This document shows positions 1-12,000 of a DNA stretch of 64,000 nucleotides, piece by piece. Under the pieces are notes generated by a model, which worked only from the letters and a program-made list of their open reading frames with translations, was not told where the DNA came from and ran no database searches. The stretch spans positions 494,192-558,191 of the forward strand of contig VXAA01000162.1 of NCBI GenBank assembly GCA_013399115.1, given 5' to 3'. A program made the translations under genes and the position numbers. The first letter of the stretch is position 1; each line of letters begins with the position of its first letter. The stretch comes from Anseranas semipalmata. Its lineage: Eukaryota > Chordata > Aves > Anseriformes > Anseranatidae.

Positions 1-3000
1 CTGCAGGTCCCCCAGCACGGTACCAGTGAGCAGCTCCCAAATCTGCGAGCAACCACCAGACAGCCGGCTCCCTCCCACAGCACAGGAGAAGGAGCCCAGC
101 AGCTCATTAGCAGGAGAAAGCAGAGCTGGGGCTGGCCACAGTCTCCCAGCCCTGCCTGCGTTTGTCACGGTCCGTGCAGCACACGAGGCCTACTTACGGC
201 GATGTTGTTTGGGACAGGGTGTAGGGGATGTGCCTCGTCAAGGCTGTTTGCCCTGGGTGGGTCTGGGACTGTTGCACAGATTGCAGCAGGCCACATGAAA
301 CACAGCAAATACAAAGGCTGTGAGAAATCAGATCCCTGACAGGCTCCCCCAGCCCTGGGCAAAGCCGTGGCCATCACCCGACCAGCAAAGCTCAGCCCTG
401 CCTGGGAAGGGTGACGGCGAGCAGCTGGGCGTCCACGGCAGTGTCAAGCCGTCTCCCATGGCCACTGCGTTAGGTAATGCCACCACTATTTATGTGCTAT
501 GAGAGCCAAGAGCAAACGCTCCAGGATGCTTAGCATTCAGCACTAACTGGATTAAAAAGACTGTGTCAACCTGTTTCAGCCCCCACTTACCTTGTGCAGG
601 TGCCACGACAGCCTTCCACAGGCTAGATGGGCCTTTCACCACTATTTTCATAGTAATTAGCAAGTAAAGCCCTCATCCTTCCTCCTGCCGATTATTTCCA
701 GATAGGAGGATGTCACCGTGCTTGTCACCCCTCTCCCCACCAGGCTCGTGGGGGCTGCAACATTTGTGAGCGTCCACCGACCCCAGGCACGCTGGTGCTC
801 TCGGAGAGCAGAACAGGGACACCCCATAGCTGCTGGGACCCCATGGCTTCTTTGGCTCTGCCCCTGCTACAGCCTTCACACCACCACGGTTCTTCCCCTC
901 CTTGCCTCCTGGTGCGTGGGACAGGCTGCTCGCTGTCACCCTGCTGCTGAAAGCGGGAGGAAACTGCTCTGCTTTCAGGCTCCAAAGCAACTGTCGGGAC
1001 TAGAGACCCGGAGACGATGAGAGCAACCAGGCACACGCAGCTACCTTCCAGCACAGGAACGTAACTTTTCCATTTCAAATGCGTTCACCACTTCATGTTT
1101 GTGTTTCAACCAAACACTGGGCTGTACAGGAGCTCTGAATTTTTTGCAAATCCTGCATTAATCCAGGGCTCTCAGCAATTGGTCATGTCTAACATGCTGT
1201 CCTCATTTAAGAAGGAAAAAGCCCCGTGAGGTTAAGCAAGAAATATACTGCTTAGTCAGTGAAGTACCCAAGCAGAAATATAAATCACAGAGAAATAGTA
1301 CCTAAGCTACAATCCAGGCTGTATCTCAATTTATTTTTTTAACATTCATCATGCCCTATCTGCTAAAGGGGAAGGCTGTACTCACTTCATCCTGCAGAAA
1401 GGCAATCCCCAGGCCCACCTAGTATTTACCACCACCATAATCCTCTGTTTGCAAAGATTTAAAACCCAGGCGTAGTAATTCACTACAGGCTAAAGCAGGT
1501 CTTGACCTGAAAGCAATTTCCCTCAGCCTTCCTAACTGCCTTAGAAATTGCAAGCACAATTCAAGCAGATGAATAGGCAGAGCAGAGGATTTCTGAAACA
1601 CGGAACGAGACTTGTATCCCAAATACCCAAATCTAATTCCCCGTTAAAGCTATTCCTAAGCTAAGCCCAAACCGCCTGAGCAGTCCATACCACAGCAGTG
1701 CAAAACCCCAAATCCCTAACACCACTGCCCTCGAGAACATCCAGACCTGGCCACAAAGCCAGACCTTGCAACTTATGCCAGGGAGGGGCTGAGGGGCAAA
1801 GACAGAGCTGCTGGATGGAGCAGCAGCCCACAAATCTCATTTTGGAGCCACCGAGCCTGTGGTTAAGGACCAGGACAGGCATCCAAAAGGAGAAAGACAT
1901 CTCCAGCTCCAAGGCGAGGAGGTGCGGCCCTCCAGAAGAAGCGCAGCCGGAACCAGGGAGGGGAGCCCGAAAGGTCCGAGGCGGGCAGAGGGGCCGGGTC
2001 CCTGGCCCGCGCTGGGCAGCACTCGCAGCCCCTGCAGCGGCAGGGGACGCCCCAGCACGGCTCGCCCCAGCGCGCAGCAGCCTTCAGAGGGCTCATCGGG
2101 TTTCAATTAAATCAACCACGAGGCACGTCATCTGATTGTTCTCTAAAATTACAGATGAGCACTAACTGCAATTAATCACAACTGAGAATGAAAGCTAAGC
2201 TTGGGGGGAAGCTCCAGTTCCCCGTCTCCTCCATTTTTCCCATCCCTGCCTGCCCTAGCACCAGCACCCTGCACTGGTCCCCACGCTGTGCTGGCAGAAC
2301 CCCCCAAGGAAAAACTAACTAATTAGGCACAGAGAGCACAAAGTACTTTTCCTTCTCTTTCTTTTTCCCCCCCTTTTTTTTTTGAAGCATTAACTGCAAC
2401 ACTGGGACAAAAATGAGCGTGGGTAAGAACACTAAATGCCGCTTCACCAGATGCAGCTTGCACGAATAGATTAATGGCTGAGATGATTTCTCTGCGATCA
2501 CCGTCTGCGACTGGCAAGGGGCCAGGCACTAATATTTATGATTTATCATTGTGTTTTGTCCTTTTACCAAGCACTTTGCCCTGACTACTACGTGGGGGTG
2601 GAGGAATCACATGCTCTTCTCTCTTTGGCACAAACTGCTTGGAGGGGTCCAGCTGGAAATGTGCAATAACACTGACAGTATTTTGCTCAGAAAGTGCATT
2701 TTCTAACTTCACCATGATATATTTTACCCTCTGCTCCATTCAACTCTGGCTCTTCCAGCCACTGCACATAAAGAGGAGTTAAGCCACTCAAAGCAGAGAA
2801 GATCTCCATTAGTAGTGACAGTTTTATGACACAGGCTGGCCCCACTTAAAGCTTGTAATTTTTTACTGCAGCCTCGTAACAGCAACCACAGCAGGGTTGC
2901 AGCCTGGGCTTGGCGCTGCTGAAGGCTTACTCAGACTCCCACCAAGCCATGGCCTGGGACACATCCTCGCTGCAACACGGTACCCGATGCTGTGCTGACT

Positions 3001-6000
3001 GCGGCACTCGGGACCTGAAGCCTGGCTTTGCCACGCTGACTCGGACCTTCCAGCTCAAATCCTCCCTCCAGCTGTGCTCCAGAGGTGGAAAACAGGATTT
3101 AAGAATGCCTGATCCCAGAGTAGGACCCGCTGTGCTGGAAAATCCTGCTCTCCTGCTGTGCAGGAGTGAAAGCCGGCACCAGTGCCCAAGACACCTCATA
3201 CTGAAGCTTGGCTGCCAGAAGAGAGGGGGAATCAGCGTTATTCCAAAGCAGGACTCGGGAGCGATGCTGGTACAGACCCGCTCTTGTGCAGGCACTCCCT
3301 CTTTCCCCTGTGAGCCTTGGTCCAGCAAAGGGACACGGGCAGACAGAGGTCACTTCCAAGAGTCCTGGTATCCCAAGTCCTCCCCTGGGATCTGGCAGAG
3401 CTACGCAGGCATGAGGACAGGCGCTCTGGGTGCGTGCCCAGGGGCCCGGCGTGTTGCTCAGCTGCTCTGAGCAGCGCCAGGAGCACCTCTGGCAGGAGGC
3501 AGCTTCTGGAGCAAGTCTGATGCAATGCATCCCTTAAGAGCAAATTACTCTCCTCGAAAAAAGGCAGTTTACTCTGAATAATTGAGCAAACGTGCCTGGC
3601 AGCAGAGGTGCACGGGAGGAGGAGATGCTCTGGCCAATCCAGCTGGAGCTCCGAGGATGCTCCTTGGCTCTGTCAGCCCGGCGACACACACCGCACACAG
3701 GGGCAATACACCCTCCGGAGCTGCCTGCCCAGCTCTGCCAAGCTACCCTGCCGTGGGTCGTGCTGTCCCTGCCCCTCCTGACCTGCAGTCGCTGTTCAGA
3801 GCAGCCTATGGACACGCGGCCTTGAGCTGCACGGCCCTGAGCCTGCACTGAGCTAGGACTGCTTTGCCCTAGTCTGAGGCTAGGGCATGGCCTGTGAGAC
3901 ACAAGCGATAGTGGATTTAAAACTATAGAAAAGGGGACAGATGGAAGATCGGGACACCAAGAGGAGATGCAGAAGCAGGAGCCTGCGCATAAGCCCGGGG
4001 CCCAATTCCCTCGGCTGCTCCAGGAACACCAGCGGCCGTCTGGAAGCCTGACTGGAGCAAAGGCGCTGCCGTTGGGCGGCTGTTTGCCTTCTCCCGCTCC
4101 GGCACCTCTGCCCTCAGCGAGCCGCTGCCTCCCCGGCACCGCGGCAGCCGGGCCAGCCGCAAGCAGCAGCTGTGTGGGCTGCCCGCGGGCAGGTGACGCT
4201 GCCGGCCTCTGCTCCGAAGCCTCTTCTTCCACACAAAACGAGCCAGATCCGGGTCAGAGGCACAGCACCACCACGGCGCTCTGCAAAGAGGGGAAATGAG
4301 TGAAAATAATAACAACTGTGTCAAGAAACAAATAATGAAAAGGAGAGTTGCCATCACAACGCAAAGCCCAGAAGCTGTCCAGTAGATGCCACGGTCTTAA
4401 TTGCTGTAAATTTAGCAGTGGTTTAAATAGCTTCAGACTGGAGAACACAAGAAGATTGAAGCACCCTGGCGTTGGTGCAGCTCTCCAGCTGATCAATGGG
4501 CTCTTTGCACGAGCTCAGCTCCCTCATCAGAGTACAAAACCTGCCTGCAGCAGGTCTGACAGCAGAGCTGCTGTTCTGGCCAAGCCTTTCCAGGAGGACG
4601 CTGGTGCTGCTGCACAGAGTAAAGCCACCGCGACACAGCCCCTGCAGGCTGACAGCCTTCCACCAGCGCTGCAATGCTCTGCTGTTACAGAGGCTCCCCA
4701 GGGCCTCCCTCACCTCCGGCCTGTGGAGATGCACTGGGGGAAACAGCGGGAGGGCAGGAGGGGCACAGCCCATTGCCCTGCCACAGCCGTGCAGTGCCCA
4801 GGTAGATGTCTCTCGCTGGAGCTGGCTGGGATCTGGCTCTGCTCCCGCCATCTCATACAACAGTCTCCACCTGTTCCAACAAACCTGTCTGTAAGGACCT
4901 AACCGCCCTGGTCCGCCATGCCAACACGGAGAGACTCCTCTGGCGTGTATCGGACGGGGTCCCGCTCCTCCCAGGGGCAAATGCTGTCCATGCTCCATCA
5001 CAGCTGGGTGCCTGAGCAGGACCGGATCCCCACAGAGCCTGTTTTCCCTGAAAAATTTGTTTGGGCTCGAGTATTGTTATTCATAACCCCACCTGCTCAC
5101 AGACAGTGACTTTCAGTGATTCACTGGTCAGGCTCACAGGGGGATGATCCGCACCTGCATTTCTGGGCAGTGATGGCACAGTCAGGTGCCTGACAGCGAT
5201 GCTGCAGATGCAGGGCTTGTGCAAGGAGAGGGCACTCCCCATAACACACCAGTAACTACCAGCTGAGCGCACCACCAGGGGAGCCTGGGCTCATACTCGA
5301 TAAACCTGGTCAGAGTGCTCCCTAGGTCTGCCCAAGCTGCCACAGCCTTCATCATCCCTTCCAACAGCTCCAGCATCACTGACAGCACAGAGCCCCAGCC
5401 AGTGGTAGCCAGCCCCTCACCACATCGTGGGCATGCTCACACCGCCTCATCACTCACACGGAGCTGTTGCAGGACCTAAGGCTTGCTAACCATGGAAATA
5501 CATTTCAGGGGTGAGCATGCAGGGGGCACTGCGGCAGTAGAGCACCCCAACCTCCCTGCGTCTCCTCTGCACCACAGCAGCAACATATGGGGCCAGAGGC
5601 TGTTGCTCGCCCCGCTGCCCTGCAAAGCAGCAGTGAGTCCAAGGCGGACATCACCAATTCCCACCGGTGCCCTGCCCATAAGCCCTGGCTGGCTGCACGA
5701 CCCAGGCACGCCGCTTCGCCCGTCCCTGCAGAGCCAGCAGGAGTGGATCCTGCAGCACATGGATGCAGAAGTTCCCTCTGCACCCATCTGGAGACCAGGC
5801 AGGGGAAACGGCCCCAGACTGACACGGTGGTGGGCAGGGACAGACAGCGCTGGATGCAAAGCGGCTCAGACCCCTCTGCAGGGAGAGCAGTGGCTGCAGC
5901 CAGCACTGTGACACCGCACAGCAAAGGGACGGGAGTGTCCCCTGCTGGCTGCACAGGCTCTGCGGTGCTGCAGGGCTGCTGCCAGGGGGCTCAGCGAGGG

Positions 6001-9000
6001 CCATGGGGTGACTGCGCCTTCTGCCACGTGGCTTGAACCATCAGATGGAACAGGACCGGGCCAGCACTGGCTCTCAGAGTAGGGGTCTGCAAATGCTGGG
6101 CACATCTAGACAGCTTCCCCCCCACTATTCCCCACTGCTTTGAGTTTGGCTCTGACTCTGCTGACGCTTTTCGTTAGCCAGAAGTGACTCTCCTAACAAA
6201 TGAGAGCTCTCCACTCCTGTGCAGCCACCTCAGGGCCCATGGTGCTGTACAGCACCCGCAGGCATAGCGCTGTGCCTGCATGCTTGGTCGAGGTCCTGGC
6301 ATGCTCTGATGCAAAGGTGGAACCTGGCTCAGGATGGGGTGGATGATCCTGTCACCCCAGCAAAGCCAAACCCTGGGCCCAGACTCGAGTGAGTGCGAGC
6401 CCTGCCCAGGCTGGCTCCTCTGCCAGCTGTGCCCCCTAGGGAGAGAAGGGCTCCTCTCTGCTCCCAGGGGTCAGCGCTCCCCGCACACCCACCTGCCTGT
6501 GCACCCAGCCAGCACCGCCACCGGCACCTCCACAGCCTCCTCCCCAGACCGGCACGGCGTCCGCATCACAAAAGGGATTCTCACCTGCTGGGGGAACAGG
6601 AGCTGCGAGCGACCAGCAGCGACCTCCAGGCCACCGCCCGAGGCAGCTAACTGCGCGGAGCCGCCTCTGCTGCAGCGGGCAGCGCGCCCGCCGGCAGAGA
6701 CACGCGTGGCTTTGACCTCGGCCGCACCGCGCAGTGCCGCAAAGCCGCTCGTGCTGGCTGTGACACCGGGATCCTGTGCCCTTGGTGGCTCAGAGAGGTG
6801 CGTGGCCAAGAAGAACACCACTCCCACAACTGGTGCCAAGGCTGGGCATGGGCACACTGCGCTGCACAGCCCGGCAGCTGCTGCTGGGAGCTGCTCCTGC
6901 TGCAAGTGCAGCGGGGCACAGGGGCGGCCGCGGTGCCAGGCGGAGATGCCAGGGCCACGACCAGCCAGATGTGGACGCGTATGGCTTGCTTACACAAACA
7001 CGCTCCACTCTTCTGCCTGCCCTTTGTTAGAGGCTTCCTTTGTTTTGCTCACCCCCACGCTCCTGGCTGCTCCCGGCAGCTTTCCCTCCGCTGTCACGAG
7101 AGCTGCGAGCGGCTTCCTGTTTTGTTGTGCGCTCCCCTTTCCAGGACTTATTTTCTCGGCAGATAAAGCCTCCCCCTCCGCTTCCAGCATTAATCACCGC
7201 TGCCGCAGCGCTGGCCCCCGGCGAGCCTCACCCAGAGGAAGGCAGCGAGGCCGGGGCAGGCACCCGCGCGTGCCGACGTGACGCGCTCCACGGAGCCCAC
7301 CGCCAGCCCCTGGCGCCGCTCCGCAGCTCGTCTTCCCCAGAGAGGAACAGCCCCCAAATCCCTGCTTCCGCGGGGCTTGTGGGCTTAGCTTCCAACTCCC
7401 TGGTTAAAGGCAGGGTCTCCACCTCTGCCGCACCGCAGGGATCGCCTCTGTTCCTCGTGGCAGTCCTGACAGCCCGCTCTGCCTCCCCTCCGCACCGGGG
7501 GTTTGATGCCACGCAGGCGGAGGTGGTGCTGGGACAGAAAGCGCGGCCAAGGGCAGCACCGCAGCCACCCCTCTGCTTCCTTTCTGCCTCCCAAAGGCCT
7601 GGGAAGCGACCCCCGGCCACCTCCCTCCCCACCAGGCTTGGAGCAAGAGCAGCAGGACCGCAAGGGGAGGATGCGCACCCGCAAACATGAAGGCAGGAGC
7701 GTGCAGCAGCCCAGGAAGGATGTTCCCAGGCACCCAGAGGAGCCCCGGCTGGCTAACAATGTCATTAAGCAGATTTCTGCAACACCTATTATGCACCCAG
7801 TGGAGCAGAACAGCAGCTTCTTCACAGCAATTCCAGCCTATCAGCTAATTAAAAAATTAGGCTGTCTGCCAGGGAGATGACAAATCATTGCTACAGCCCA
7901 TGCACAGCAGCTCCCCAGCGCAGCTCCGGCACACCAGCCCCAGCCACGCTGGGACAGGCCCGCAGACAAGACAGACAGACAAGCACAAGGTACAATGGGT
8001 GCAGCCCCGCTGCTCCCAAGGCCACACTTTCTGCAGAGCCCCTCCACGTCCCCCAGCTGCCCACAAGCCCCAGGAATCGGCTGGGAGGATAAGACTGAGT
8101 GGGTTGGCTCAGAGAGGCCTCCAGCACGGTGTGAAAGCCCTGAAGCAGGCAGCCACACGAGCTAAGTATTGGGTGCAGCAGCAGTGACCCCAAAGTGCTC
8201 ATGGCAGCATCACTCCACTCGCCTGGTCCACACCAGTGTCTGTCCCTGCTCCCGTGTCTCTGCCCAGCTCCCGACCCGGGACGTAACTCACGCATCCCCC
8301 GGATCTTAACTGGGCTCCAGACCAGGGACAACGCTGAGCACTCAACAGCTTTCAGGGTGAAGCTGCAAGCGCTGCTTGCTGTGTATTTAATATACAGTGT
8401 CACTGGAGGAGGAGTGTGAAGACACTTTTCAGATCCAGAGTTAGAGCAGCAGGAAACCTTATAATCAGACAAAATAAGGTTTAATTCCAGGCTGCCATAA
8501 AATACAAAGCAGCGCTGATGGAAAGCTGTAAAGTAACGAGCGGGTGAGACAGAAAGGGGAACCAAAAAGAGATACGGGAAAATAAATGCAGTAAGGTAAA
8601 TGATCTATCATCTTGATGGCAGGGGGAAGGGGCTGCAGAGCTGTAGGCAGATTTTGTCCTGGTTTCTTCTTGCTAAACTCTAAAAAGCTAAGGCTGAGCT
8701 GCCAGTGAGATGGCAGGGGCCAGCAGTCCCCACCACCCCAGCTGGCCCGGCTTTCAGCAGGGCTGGGATTTTAGCACAGGGTGAATTCCAGCAGCTCCCA
8801 TGCTGCCTCCCTCTACGTAATGGGAGAGAGGGGCTGGCCAGGAAAGGAGAAGGGTCTCCCCTCCCTCAGACCGCGTGTTGCTGGATGACTGGGAGAAAGC
8901 TTCCAAACCCCAGCACCACCACCGGGTTCCTACCGAAACAATCACCCCGGCCGGGCAGATGCGAGACCCTGTCACTCTGCAGGAGGTGAAATCACAGCAC

Positions 9001-12000
9001 ACGCCTGCCCCGGCCTGACAGATCTAGGACATCCAAAATAATTGATGGCGGCGCTACAGCAAGGGGCAGCCGATGGAAATAATGAGAAGTGACGCCCCCC
9101 GAGGGGCTGCGGGTCACGCTGGGCCAAACGGGGATGACACTGCGGGAAACGGGCCCCGGCGGTGCCACAGCACCCGAGGGCTGCCCCGGAGCCGCCTCTC
9201 CCACCGCTGCACCGCGGCATCAAAGCAGCCTTCCCGTGAGCAGGCGGCGCGCTGTCAGCGGGGCCGGGCTGAGCACCCCTCAGGATACAGCCCGGCCGCC
9301 CGCCAGCACAGCTGGGCAGCTCCAGCGATGGCAAACGCCCCGCGATACTTGGAGCAGATGGACTCTCCTGCCAGGAGAGACGCGTCTTGCAGGCATCTGG
9401 CAGGGTTAGCATTTCACTTCTCCAGGTGAGGACCCTCCTACCACACCGCAGCCTCCAGCACTTAGCTGGGTGGGTTTATTTAGAGGCACTCTGTTGCCTG
9501 CTCCCCAAAAGCAACACGAAAACAACTTGCAAAGCACAACAGGATTACCCCAACAAGGAACAATGGCTGGCACTGCTGTCCTATTGCTTGTAAAACCATT
9601 GCTTCAGTCTCTTCTCCTTGCTGGCATTGCCACAAGCGAGTTCAGCTCAGAAGCAGGCTGGGGAAGGAATCTGACTCCTCACATGGCTGAGACGTGAAGG
9701 AGGGTATGAGAGCACTCCAGAAACAATCAACACTCCCTCCATCCCTGTATAAATGGAAACACTTTGCCAGCAAATAAACCCTTCTGCTACTGCGACGTCT
9801 CATGGGAACTGCGGTTTGGGGCTCTGGAGCCGTCCCCCGTGGCTCCCCCACAGACCCACATTTTGTGTGCCTCTTCACAACATCTCCACTCCTATAGAGC
9901 ACGATCAGGCCTGGAGCATCTGGGATGCAGGCGCTCTCCAAACCTGCTGCATCTCTGCGTGCCCCTGTCACGGTGCGGCTCAGTGAAGATGGCAATGGTC
10001 AGCCAGCAGCAAAAGGTCAGGACTGACGCACTCTGAAAATGCTCATTTATTAAAATTTAGTAATCCCTGAATTATGCAGGTAACCAGACTGCATACAAGG
10101 AATTGCTCTGCAGCTGACAGAAGGAAGAGGAGAAGGTTGTGCTTCCCTCTGCCAGGATCCACATTGCAGACCTCTGATGCTGGTTTCTTCGTTCAGCACG
10201 TGAGACAGGATTAATGCACCGTAACTCACTGCAAACGGGTGCTTTAACGAGGAACCATCACCTGCAGGGAGTCACCTGGCATCCCGGGGCAAACAGAGAC
10301 GTGTAGACCACCTTGGGCAATCCTGCATTGCAGCTGCAACGGCGAACCATCACAGACATGCACGTACAAAGCTGTGTTTTACAAGGACAATACAGAACAT
10401 CTTCAGGATACCACAGGCCTGCTTTTACAGACTTGCATTATTTCCTGATGCTTTTGCTTAGCGCATTCCTCCTGGCCCCACATCCTCCACCTCCATGGCT
10501 CAATGGAAAGGTTGGTTGAAGCCTTGCCTATCGCCTCTCGTAAACTGCAGGGAGTGCTCTCAGTGCCCGGCCAGGCTCGTGTCTTACCTCTGGGCACCAA
10601 AATGCAACCGAGGGACCGTGCAGCCACGGGAGCCTCGTGCTGCCCCGTCTTTTCCCGCAGAAGCTGAGGTCACTGTTGCTGCCAGAAGATGCAGCACAGC
10701 TCGATGCAACATTTCTCCACACTGGCCTTTGCCCTCGCTCCAGCTCAGCTCTGTGGGAAAAGCGCAAGCCGTGGCTCGCAAAGGCTGCTGTGTCCAGGCT
10801 GGGACTCCCAGAGCGCTCGAAAGGCTGATAGCAGTTTCGTGGGAGATCATCTCCTCAATCGAGCTGGAGCCAGCAGCTGGAACCTGTCCCAAGCCATACC
10901 AATTCCCAAGCGGTTTGTGGCTTTGTCATTAACAGGCAGTTTGGACAAACATCTTTGCAATCTGGTCTGCATTTAATAACCAGCACAACCCATAGATAAG
11001 GAGCTGGAGAAATTACCAAATTCAGAGTTTGACGCCAGGGAGACCACTGGATCTTCCAGTCTGATCCCAGCGTGTCCCAGGCCACTCTATCTCACCACTG
11101 TCCAGGCACTCACTGCAAAGCCACTGGTACAGCTCTCTGCTGGGGCCATTTCCCCCCACACTGTGCCGCTTGCTCACCTGCAACAGCCAGCTTTCAGTCC
11201 CTCTGAGGCACACAGCCCTGCTTCCCTGAGATACTTAGCTATCATACGGCAGCTTTCCATGATTTTCTTTCATGCCAGACCTCCATATGCCTGGATAAAT
11301 TTTAGCATCTACAACATCCCACAGCAAGGAGCTCCACAGATCGCTACACCAGTGTGAATAACTGCCCCGTTCTGCCTGCTTTAAATCTGCCTCTTGCTAA
11401 CTGTGATGCCTGCTGGTTCTCGTACGAGTCTGCCTCCCGTAGCTTGTGGCTTTGCAGACCCAGCCATAACCCCCTCAGCCAGCTCGTCTGCAGACGGCGA
11501 GTCCCCGTCAGTCAGGTCCTTCCTGTACAGAAGCCACTGCTCTTCTCTGAACCTCTCCCAGGTTTTTGCAACACGCTGCGTTGTGTGCCATGAATTTAGG
11601 CAGTGCATAATGATCAGCCCGCTTTGTTCTCCTTCCCTAGTAGTTCTTCATCTTTGTTTAGCCATATGAAAACTTACCCACCTCTCCCACTGCTGCTTAG
11701 TTTCCTTGAGCCTTTGATGAGCCTTATCCAATGCACCTGGAAATCAAGCTCCTGAGTTTGCAGTCAGCAAGTACCCAGCTGTCTTCCCCGTGGAGTACCG
11801 CCCGGCTCCTACTTCTCTTATCCATCATGTTTCTTAACTAAGCACTGCAACCAGTGATTTTAATAATTTAGTTAGATGTATCACCCCACCAATTTCAGTA
11901 GTGACAATTATGTCAAGTATTTCTCACCACATATTTTCTTTCAAAAATTCTCCAACACATCCAGTCTCGTACCCAGATTCCTAACATTGGAATAAATAAG

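Noticed and set aside
1195..1280. MIR-like stretch in XXYLT1 intron 2
   Set aside because: GTGAGGTTAAGCAAG and GCTTAGTCAGTGAAGTACCC only loosely fit the SINE core.
3534..4232. 232-codon minus-strand open frame in XXYLT1 intron 2
   Set aside because: Composition is arginine-, alanine- and serine-rich as expected from GC-rich non-coding DNA. No family resemblance and no splice context.
6334..7281. 315-codon plus-strand open frame
   Set aside because: It lies in CpG-rich intronic sequence where stops are rare, overlaps other long frames on both strands, and has no recognisable domain or protein-like pattern.
11030..11830. Possible old interspersed repeat
   Set aside because: Some phrases recall widespread amniote repeats, but I could not align them to a named family, so no feature was called.
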